A stretch of DNA of 5,257 bases. Origin: JAXLVB01 sp044228045. Its GTDB lineage: Bacteria; Bacteroidota; Bacteroidia; Cytophagales; Spirosomataceae. The stretch covers positions 1-5,257 of the forward strand of contig JBGAVQ010000349.1 of NCBI GenBank assembly GCA_044228045.1, written 5' to 3'. Position 1 is the stretch's first letter; each line of letters begins with the position of its first letter. The notes under the pieces are model-generated. The model searched no databases, was not told the DNA's origin, and saw nothing but the letters and a program-made list of their open reading frames with translations. The translations under genes and the position numbers were made by a program. Positions 1-5,229 of the stretch are shown in pieces.

Positions 1-1
1 A

Positions 2-193
2 TTGGCAGATAAGAATGGCCTTTTAACAACAAAAGCAGCCGTTAATTATAATAAGTATTTGGTAAAAGCGAATAAAATTTTTGCATCCGAAGACTACGAG
101 GCGGCAAAAGCATGGTATCAAGTGGCACAGTCACTGAACGATACCCCCGAAGTACGCAAACAACTAAAAGAGTGTAATATATTGAGCAATTAA
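2..193 (+). CDS. C-terminal fragment of a TPR-type protein (5' end outside the window)
   Basis: The reading frame is open from the window edge to tandem stops TAA TAA at 191-196. The first codon, TTG at 2-4, is most likely an internal leucine, so this is the last ~63 residues of a longer protein. The visible part contains one TPR-like helical hairpin: Y-x-K-Y-x(3)-A-N-K-I-F, then D-Y-E-A-A-K-x-W-Y-Q-V-A, then a third helix with Q-L-K-E-C. The same layout, including the cysteine after the second helix, recurs in the next gene (DYERARKQYENCL and DAKTRYQEALKY), so the two proteins are probably related. TPR hairpins generally mediate protein-protein contacts. Its stop lies 15 bp before the next start, which suggests co-transcription. 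Signal peptide, full length and any other domain cannot be judged from this fragment. Confidence 0.75.
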   Translation: MADKNGLLTTKAAVNYNKYLVKANKIFASEDYEAAKAWYQVAQSLNDTPEVRKQLKECNILSN

Positions 194-208
194 TAACAAA
201 TTCTGACC

Positions 209-1288
209 ATGCGATTAACATTACTTTCCTTTATCGTTTGCCTATTTGTAGGATACGAACTCACGGCACGCCCTTTGAAAAAGAACGCTTTTTCTTTTGT
301 TATTGATGAGGAGTACGACCGCTATAAAAAACGTGGTGATGACTTATTTAGACAAGGCGACTATGAAAGAGCTCGCAAGCAATACGAAAACTGCTTAGAA
401 GTTCCTGGCTTCTCGAATGATAACTATTCCAAAAACCGAGTTAGTGCCTGCAATCAAGCGGTTATCTTGAAACAACGAGCCACTGCCGCTCAAAACCTCA
501 ATAAAGGAGCAGAAGCAGTTGATTTACTAAGGCAAATATTGGTTATTAACCCTGAAGACCCAGTTACCAAAAAGCAACTTGCCGACCATTGGGAAGAAGA
601 AGGTAACAAACTATACGAACAAAAACAGTATGCAGATGCCAAAACTCGGTATCAAGAAGCACTAAAATATGCTGAAAAGAAAACGACCCTTACACTTCAA
701 ATACAAAACTGTGAGCAGTTTGTGAGGCAAATAGAAGAACAAACCAAGAAAGAAGAACAGACCCGAAAAGACGAGCAAGCTAAAAAGGATGAACAAACCC
801 GATTGGCTCAAATAGCCAAACAAGAAGAACAAAAAAAAGAGGCTCAAAAAGTGCCAGAAACTATTAAGCAACCCACAAATACACCAATTACTGAAGAGCC
901 TAACCAACCAACAGGTCTAAACAGACGAATCGGTTTAAAAATAGCAACCGCCATCGTAGGGATAGGCGCAGGGGCGCAAGCATACTTGATTCATAAAGAT
1001 TTCCAAACTTCGCTTGATGCCCTAAATGCAGTAGGAAATGCAGTGGACGCAGACCAAGACGGAGTTATTACAAACCAAGCAGGCTACGATCAGTGGAGAA
1101 CCGCCTACACAGAAGCGCAAAGAAATCAAGACTCAAAAGGTTTGTATTATGTTTGTTTAGGTGGGGCAATTGGGGCAGGTATTTTGGAGGTTTTCTTATT
1201 AGCCGCTCCCAGCAAACCTCGAAGTCAGAATATTTCTTTAAAGCCTGCTTCACAAGGTGTAGGTTTAGCTGTACGGTATAAATTTTAA
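209..1288 (+). CDS. Exported TPR-repeat protein with charged linker, two hydrophobic segments and beta-strand-like C-terminus
   Basis: A 359-residue protein beginning at ATG 209. Residues 1-20 form a signal peptide (hydrophobic LTLLSFIVCLFVG, likely cleavage after LTA), so it should leave the cytoplasm. Residues ~36-158 contain about three TPR-like hairpins: RGDDLFRQGDYERARKQYE, then KGAEAVDLLRQILVINPEDP, then EGNKLYEQKQYADAKTRYQ. Residues 176-199 are four hexapeptide repeats of the type (E/D)-E-Q-(T/A)-(K/R)-K, leading into a Pro/Thr-rich spacer (~215-236). Two hydrophobic stretches follow, ~241-261 and ~313-333. Between them is a loop with an EF-hand-like D-A-D-Q-D-G-V-I-T at 280-288, lacking the usual acidic residue at loop position 12. 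The last residues, VRYKF, end in an aromatic as outer-membrane beta-signals do. A periplasmic or outer-membrane scaffold role is inference; I do not recognise a named family for the whole protein. It sits between another TPR gene and a Kelch lipoprotein gene, 12 bp from the latter. Confidence 0.85.
   Translation: MRLTLLSFIVCLFVGYELTARPLKKNAFSFVIDEEYDRYKKRGDDLFRQGDYERARKQYENCLEVPGFSNDNYSKNRVSACNQAVILKQRATAAQNLNKGAEAVDLLRQILVINPEDPVTKKQLADHWEEEGNKLYEQKQYADAKTRYQEALKYAEKKTTLTLQIQNCEQFVRQIEEQTKKEEQTRKDEQAKKDEQTRLAQIAKQEEQKKEAQKVPETIKQPTNTPITEEPNQPTGLNRRIGLKIATAIVGIGAGAQAYLIHKDFQTSLDALNAVGNAVDADQDGVITNQAGYDQWRTAYTEAQRNQDSKGLYYVCLGGAIGAGILEVFLLAAPSKPRSQNISLKPASQGVGLAVRYKF
734..805 (+). repeat. Four tandem 18-bp repeats encoding charged hexapeptides
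   Basis: Within the TPR protein gene, residues 176-199 read EEQTKK, EEQTRK, DEQAKK, DEQTRL. They form four consecutive 18-bp units that differ mostly by single-base changes (gaa/gac, acc/gct, aag/cga). The segment is predicted to be a straight charged helix or coiled-coil linker between the TPR region and the Pro/Thr-rich spacer. It is followed by more of the same composition (QEEQKKEAQ) and by a run of eight A at 831-838. In-frame 18-bp units can gain or lose copies without breaking the gene. Confidence 0.75.
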
Positions 1289-1300
1289 CTTTTGCGAGCT

Positions 1301-2593
1301 ATGAAAAGCACTTATCTGTTTATATTGACTTACACACGCTTAATTTGGATAGCAGGTATTCTTATTTTTGTAGATGCTTGCCAATTTGACTTGCCGATAG
1401 ACAAGACATTGAAAATCTGTCAGAAACCATTAGGCGTTGTATATACCCCAAGTACTGCTGATAATCGAGTTTATAATTTCTCTTTAAACGGCACATTATC
1501 AGACCTGAGTGGCTCTATTTCTTGGAAACTGCTTGGCCCTACCAATTTAGTGGTTTCACAATCTACTTTAACAACTAACCAACTCTTCTCAGTAAATACA
1601 GCAACTTTAGTGGACGGTACACACACAATCATTGCTGAATCCACAACGGCTTGTAGTGAAAAAGTGATACTTGAAACCAAGGTAAATGTATTGCCACCCG
1701 ACAATAGTTGGACGCTACGAAACTATATTGGCTTTCCAACTGCAAGGGGTAATTGTTTCACGTTTAATATTGGCACAAAAGCTTACATAGGAAGTGGTTA
1801 TGAACCCACCACTGGCAAAAGACTAACAGAGTTTTACGAGTATGATTCCGCTACTGGACAATTGAAACGATTGGCGGATTTTCCAGGCGAAGCTCGTACC
1901 AATGCCGTTGCTTTTGCCCTTGGCGACAATGGCTATGTTTGTGCTGGTTATGGCTCTACTATCGAAAAAAATGACCTTTGGCAGTATGATCCAGCTAAGA
2001 ATGTGTGGACACAAAAGACAAGTCTATCTGGCGAGGCACGTTTTGGTGCTATGGCTTTTTCTATCAATAACAAAGGATATGTAGGAGGAGGACTCACAAG
2101 CCTCAAAAATGGCGTAATTACCTATTTTAAAGACTTTTGGGAATACGACCCCAATGCCAATGCTTGGACTCGTAGAACGGACCTCCCTACCACTTTAGGC
2201 ATTGCTTTTGGCGTAGGTTTTTCCATCAATGCCAAAGGATATATGGGCATTGGGGTTTATAACCTCAATCTGAGTCAGAATGCTTACTTTAAAGATTTTT
2301 GGGAGTATGACCCTATCACCAACAAATGGACGGCTAAGACTTCTTTTCCTGGTTCAACAAGGTATTCAGCAGTGGGTTTTTCTATTCCCAAAAATAATAC
2401 TTTAGGGTATGTTGGCCTTGGCAAAAACAGTTCTACGTATTTTCGAGATTTTTATGCCTATGACCCTAACGCAAATAGTTGGACAAGAAAGACCGATTTT
2501 ATCTTTGATGGACGAGACGATACCTTTGGATTTGCAGTGGGTCAGCGAGGTTTTGTAAGTTTTCCGGGGTCAGTTTATGAATACAATCCTTAA
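1301..2593 (+). CDS. Lipoprotein with N-terminal Ig/PKD-like module and six-bladed Kelch beta-propeller
   Basis: A 430-residue protein from ATG 1301. A TTG three codons upstream at 1292 is in frame, but ATG 12 bp after the preceding stop is preferred. Residues 1-26 are a long type II signal peptide with lipobox V-D-A-C; the lipidated cysteine is C27, followed by QFD. Residues ~40-135 form a small beta-rich module with C40 and C118 as a likely disulfide and a central SWKL strand. From W137 to the end are Kelch repeats: glycine-rich strands start near A161 (AYIGSG), G211 (GYVCAG), G259 (GYVGGG), G313 (GYMGIG), G369 (GYVGLG) and G417 (GFVSF), most followed by DFWEYDPxxNxW. The last repeat is short (ends YEYNP) and the first incomplete strand SWTLRN lies at the N-terminus, as in propellers closed by joining both ends, giving six blades. 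Kelch propellers bind proteins or carbohydrates or, rarely, are oxidases; no catalytic residues are recognised here. The N-terminus is paralogous to the lipoprotein gene at 3331. There is no type IX secretion C-terminal domain. Confidence 0.9.
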   Translation: MKSTYLFILTYTRLIWIAGILIFVDACQFDLPIDKTLKICQKPLGVVYTPSTADNRVYNFSLNGTLSDLSGSISWKLLGPTNLVVSQSTLTTNQLFSVNTATLVDGTHTIIAESTTACSEKVILETKVNVLPPDNSWTLRNYIGFPTARGNCFTFNIGTKAYIGSGYEPTTGKRLTEFYEYDSATGQLKRLADFPGEARTNAVAFALGDNGYVCAGYGSTIEKNDLWQYDPAKNVWTQKTSLSGEARFGAMAFSINNKGYVGGGLTSLKNGVITYFKDFWEYDPNANAWTRRTDLPTTLGIAFGVGFSINAKGYMGIGVYNLNLSQNAYFKDFWEYDPITNKWTAKTSFPGSTRYSAVGFSIPKNNTLGYVGLGKNSSTYFRDFYAYDPNANSWTRKTDFIFDGRDDTFGFAVGQRGFVSFPGSVYEYNP

Positions 2594-2970
2594 TTGAGGC
2601 TATCAGAAGCAACTAAGGAAGGGATAAACCGGAAATCTTTGAGATTGAACGTGCGTAATTCTAAGTCATATATCAATGCTGTCGCAGCAACGAAGGCATC
2701 AGGAATACTCAAACCTTGTGAAAGCACATAGTTTTCATAAAGCTGAAGGGCAAGTTCTGTAATGGATTGATTGAGTTCGAGCAATACAAAACCATTGAGT
2801 TCTTTTTTGATGTACTGTAAGACACGTTTATTTGTCGCTCCTTGATAAATTTCCATGACAACAATAGGGCTTAATGCCAAATTTTGCTTTGTGTGTTGTT
2901 GCACAAAAGCAATCATATCAGGATTCTGACGAAGATAATCAATTACAAAATTAGTGTCCAGCAAAAGCAT
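2590..2970 (-). CDS. PIN-domain ribonuclease toxin (VapC-like)
   Basis: A 126-residue protein starting at ATG 2970-2968. A TTG start three codons upstream (2979) is possible but less likely, because the ATG overlaps the antitoxin stop as TAATG, implying translational coupling. PIN-domain signature residues are all present: D5 in LLLDTNFVID, E40 in VVMEIYQGA, D91 in SIPDAFVAATAL, and the N109/D112 pair in TFNLKDFRFI. In VapC proteins these acidic residues bind Mg/Mn and cleave RNA, commonly tRNA or rRNA, to stop growth; the actual target here is unknown. Length is typical of the family and nothing looks degraded, so the toxin is probably active. Its stop codon overlaps that of the convergent Kelch lipoprotein gene within the palindrome TTAA (2590-2593). 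Confidence 0.92.
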   Translation of the reverse strand: MLLLDTNFVIDYLRQNPDMIAFVQQHTKQNLALSPIVVMEIYQGATNKRVLQYIKKELNGFVLLELNQSITELALQLYENYVLSQGLSIPDAFVAATALIYDLELRTFNLKDFRFIPSLVASDSLN

Positions 2971-3251
2971 TAGTGCCAAGCAGTTTTACGAAGTTCATTT
3001 ACAATTGAAACGGAATCTGTGTCTGAGTCAAAGAGCCGTATCTCTTCCAATTCAGGGCTGATTTCTACCTCAAAATTGATGATTTTACTGTGTTTTTGAT
3101 AGTCGAGATGTGGATACGACAAAGGCAGAGGCACATCTGTTGATGTAGAAAAAATTTCTCTTTTGATAACCTTAATGAGTTGGAGGTCTTCGAGGTCTTG
3201 CAATAGGGCTAAGGCTTTCCGATTAGTAAGTTCAATAACAAGCGTTTCCAT
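2970..3251 (-). CDS. Small antitoxin partner of the PIN toxin
   Basis: A 93-residue protein starting at ATG 3251, just upstream of the PIN toxin and ending one base into its start codon (TAATG at 2972-2968). The N-terminus METLVIELTNRKALALLQDL runs strand-helix and is followed by the strand-like LIKVIKRE. I associate this N-terminal pattern with small Bacteroidota proteins encoded before PIN toxins. The middle (~33-60) is polar and probably flexible. The acidic C-terminal part (PELEEIRLFDSDTDS) and the ending VNELRKTAWH are where antitoxins usually clamp the toxin. No AbrB, ribbon-helix-helix or Phd-type DNA-binding fold is obvious, so autoregulation is uncertain. The assignment as antitoxin rests on position, size, coupling and acidity. 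An AAAAGG sits 7 bases before the start, unusual in a phylum that mostly lacks Shine-Dalgarno sites. Confidence 0.82.
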   Translation of the reverse strand: METLVIELTNRKALALLQDLEDLQLIKVIKREIFSTSTDVPLPLSYPHLDYQKHSKIINFEVEISPELEEIRLFDSDTDSVSIVNELRKTAWH

Positions 3252-3330
3252 ATAAGTGCCTTTTCAATTTGATTAGGTGAAAGTAAGATAAAAACAAATT
3301 ACTTCAAACTTTTGATTAAAACAAAGTACA
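3252..3330. promoter_or_regulatory. Divergent intergenic region between the antitoxin and the second lipoprotein gene
   Basis: These 79 very AT-rich bases are the only sizeable intergenic space and must hold the start signals for the leftward toxin-antitoxin pair and probably for the rightward lipoprotein gene. On the minus strand, TTTG (3325-3322) and TAATTTG (3301-3295) are separated by 20 bases. This resembles the Bacteroidota promoter pattern TTTG...TAnnTTTG, but with one base missing in the -7 element. It lies about 44 bases before the antitoxin start. On the plus strand the nearest match, AACTTTTG at 3307-3314, has one mismatch and lacks a clear -33 partner. The assignment is tentative. 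Confidence 0.4.
3308..3327. promoter_or_regulatory. Imperfect palindrome, candidate operator
   Basis: The 20 bases have dyad symmetry of the form ACTTT-N3-TTAA-N3-AAAGT, with 14 of 20 positions symmetric. The site overlaps the putative minus-strand -33 element of the toxin-antitoxin promoter and ends three bases before the start codon of the lipoprotein gene. Toxin-antitoxin complexes commonly bind palindromes over their own promoter, so this could be the autoregulatory site. AT-rich sequence produces such symmetry by chance, so confidence is low. Confidence 0.25.
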
Positions 3331-5229
3331 ATGGTTATACGATTTTATCTCTATTACACAATCATAAGTGTAATCTTTTTTTCATGTGAATTTGATTTGC
3401 CGCCAGATAAAACGCTGAAAACCTGTCAAAAACCTACGGGTATTACGGCAACCGTAGACGCTACCGATGCGTTCAAATATACGTTTACCATCAATGGATT
3501 CTTAGCCGATATTTCAGGCCAATTGACATGGAAGATACAAAAGGCCACAGGAGAGTTAGTAACTACTCTAACCAGCACCGTTACAAACCCAATAGCTAGT
3601 TTTACTTTTTCTCAAAATGGCAACTACAACATATTGCTGGAAGCCAAAACGCTTTGCCAAGACAATATAAGCCTCAATACTCCTATCAACGTACAGCGGG
3701 TTTGCCAGAAACCGACGAATATTACAGCAACTGGTGATGCGACCAATCCTTTAAAATATACGCTCTCCTTAGCAGGAAACACCAGTGAAATAACTGGACA
3801 AGTAACTTGGAAAGTAGTAAGTGGTAGCACCGTGCTAACACAAACACAAGCCTCCGCTACCAACCCTATCAACATTTTGCTACCCGGTGGAGGCACTTAT
3901 ACAGTAATAGCCGAAGCTCAGACCACTTGCAACGATAAGGCAACACTTAACCAAGAGATTGTGCTTAATGGGGTCTATAAGATTTGGGATAAAACGTATG
4001 GAGGGAGCGAAAGTGATAGTTTTAGTACTATGCTCGCAACATCAGATGGTGGTTATTTATTAGCAGGTAGTTCTGTTTCTAATAGTTCAGGAGAGAAATC
4101 AGAAAGCAGTCGTGGAAGTAGTGACTTTTGGATTATAAAAGTGAATTCAGATGGTGTAAAAATGTGGGATAAAACCTATGGTGGTACTGCATTTGATGCT
4201 TTATCAACTATTTTGCCTACTGCAGATGGAGGTTTCTTGGTTGCTGGTTGGTCTAATTCTAATATTTCAAATGAAAAAACAGTGAATAGTCGAGGAGACG
4301 TGGATTACTGGATAATGAAAATTAATTCCAGTGGAGTTAAACTGTGGGACAAAACGTTTGGAGGAAACAACACGGATGCTTTACAAACAGTATCGCCAAC
4401 TACTGATGGTGGTTTTCTGTTAGGAGGTTGGTCAAGTTCAACCATTTCAGGAGAGAAAACGGAAGGTAATCGTGGAGGGAATGATTACTGGATTGTGAAA
4501 GTCACTTCAGACGGCACAAAACAATGGGATAAGACCTTTGGAGGAACGTCAGAAGATATACTCGTCAACATATGCCAAACATCTGATGGAGGATTTTTAT
4601 TAGGAGGCTATTCCAGTTCTAATGCCTCCAATGAAAAAAATGAAAACAGTCGAGGGCTTAGTGATTTTTGGGTAGTGAAAATCAATGCAAATGGGGTTAA
4701 ACAATGGGATAAAATTTATGGAGGAGTTGATAAGGATGAACTTCAAGTAGCTATATCTACAGATGATGCTGGATTTCTCTTAGGAGGTTGGTCTGAATCA
4801 AGTATTTCTTCTGAAAAAAGTGAGAATAACAAAGGTGGTAGAGATTATTGGATTGTCAAAATCAATGCAAGTGGTACTAAGCAATGGGATAAAACCTTTG
4901 GTGGTGCAGGTGACGATGATGTAGATGCATTGCTACAAACAGTAGATGGCAACTTTATGATAGGCGGAGGTTCATCTTCAAGTAGTTCAAATGACAAATC
5001 GGATAACAATCGAGGTGATCGTGATTATTGGCTACTGAAAATCTCAGGTACTGGTCAAAAACTATGGGATAAAACTTTTGGAGGACTTAATTATGATTTT
5101 CAGACAGAAATTAAAGCTACCCCTGATGGCGGTTTCATATTAGGCGGCACTTCAACCTCCAATGCTGGCTTTGACAAATCAGAAAATAGCCGTGGAGGAC
5201 AAGATTATTGGATTATTAAAGTAAAATGA
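3331..5229 (+). CDS. Lipoprotein with two Ig/PKD-like modules and a seven-repeat WDKTFGG beta-propeller
   Basis: A 632-residue protein from ATG 3331. Residues 1-18 are a type II signal peptide ending F-F-S-C; C19 is the lipidation site, followed by EFD, an acidic start resembling the export signals that send Bacteroidota lipoproteins to the cell surface. Residues 19-35 (C-E-FDLPPDKTLK-T-CQKP) nearly match the Kelch lipoprotein. Two tandem copies of a ~92-residue beta-rich module follow, at 32-124 and 125-216; each starts CQKPT, contains a TWK strand and has a cysteine pair (C32/C109, C125/C200). From K217 to the end are seven repeats of 60 residues, the last 56. Each has WDKTFGG, then DGGFLLGG-x-S-x-S, then EKSENSRG, then DYWIVKI. 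The number and strand pattern suggest a seven-bladed propeller. Similar repeats are widespread in Bacteroidota surface proteins without a known activity. There is no type IX secretion C-terminal domain; anchoring appears to be by lipid. Ligand unknown. Confidence 0.9.
   Translation: MVIRFYLYYTIISVIFFSCEFDLPPDKTLKTCQKPTGITATVDATDAFKYTFTINGFLADISGQLTWKIQKATGELVTTLTSTVTNPIASFTFSQNGNYNILLEAKTLCQDNISLNTPINVQRVCQKPTNITATGDATNPLKYTLSLAGNTSEITGQVTWKVVSGSTVLTQTQASATNPINILLPGGGTYTVIAEAQTTCNDKATLNQEIVLNGVYKIWDKTYGGSESDSFSTMLATSDGGYLLAGSSVSNSSGEKSESSRGSSDFWIIKVNSDGVKMWDKTYGGTAFDALSTILPTADGGFLVAGWSNSNISNEKTVNSRGDVDYWIMKINSSGVKLWDKTFGGNNTDALQTVSPTTDGGFLLGGWSSSTISGEKTEGNRGGNDYWIVKVTSDGTKQWDKTFGGTSEDILVNICQTSDGGFLLGGYSSSNASNEKNENSRGLSDFWVVKINANGVKQWDKIYGGVDKDELQVAISTDDAGFLLGGWSESSISSEKSENNKGGRDYWIVKINASGTKQWDKTFGGAGDDDVDALLQTVDGNFMIGGGSSSSSSNDKSDNNRGDRDYWLLKISGTGQKLWDKTFGGLNYDFQTEIKATPDGGFILGGTSTSNAGFDKSENSRGGQDYWIIKVK
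3424..3978 (+). repeat. Tandem duplication of a ~93-residue Ig/PKD-like module
   Basis: Two in-frame copies, 3424-3702 and about 3703-3978, encode modules that start CQKPT(G/N)ITAT and pass through (Q)(L/V)TWK and TNPI. They close with an A-x-T-x-C-x-D segment and a final strand (TPINVQ / QEIVLN). The same module occurs once in the Kelch lipoprotein at about 1418-1693. The DNA copies have diverged at many synonymous positions, so the duplication is not recent. Confidence 0.8.
3979..5226 (+). repeat. Seven tandem 180-bp repeats encoding propeller blades
   Basis: Repeat units start at 3979, 4159, 4339, 4519, 4699, 4879 and 5059. The period is exactly 180 bp throughout with no insertion or deletion. 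The last unit is 168 bp, lacking the final four residues. Conserved positions in each unit are K-x-WDK, GG, D near position 14, (D)GG or DGN near 23, GEK/NEK/DK near 40, (R/K)G near 46 and D-(Y/F)-W near 50. Copies differ at the nucleotide level, with different codons for the same WDKTFGG, so they are old or have not been homogenised by recombination. Confidence 0.92.

Noticed and set aside
280..288. Type IX secretion C-terminal sorting domain on the propeller proteins or the TPR protein (considered for the whole window)
   Set aside because: None of the C-termini shows the usual ~80-residue Ig-like sorting domain; both propeller proteins end with their last blade and have lipoprotein signals instead.
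662..907. Reverse-strand open frame with many Phe/Leu residues inside the TPR protein gene
   Set aside because: It is the antisense of the Lys/Glu/Gln-rich linker; hydrophobic composition is the expected mirror of that segment, and it has no start signal or context.
1148..1155. Perfect TATGTTTG match to the Bacteroidota -7 element upstream of the Kelch gene
   Set aside because: It lies inside the TPR gene 146 bases before the next start with no suitable TTG about 20 bases upstream; a chance match is likely in this composition.
1292..1300. TTG start for the Kelch lipoprotein
   Set aside because: It adds only three residues to the signal peptide; the ATG at 1301 gives a normal lipoprotein signal and is the more usual start.
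3266..3300. Inverted repeat AATTTG ... CAAATT in the intergenic region
   Set aside because: Only six base pairs with a 23-base spacer in very AT-rich DNA; it does not extend in either direction and is not convincing as a hairpin or operator.
3979..5226. CRISPR-like or non-coding tandem array
   Set aside because: The regular 180-bp period is fully explained by in-frame protein repeats of 60 residues with conserved amino acids and synonymous divergence.
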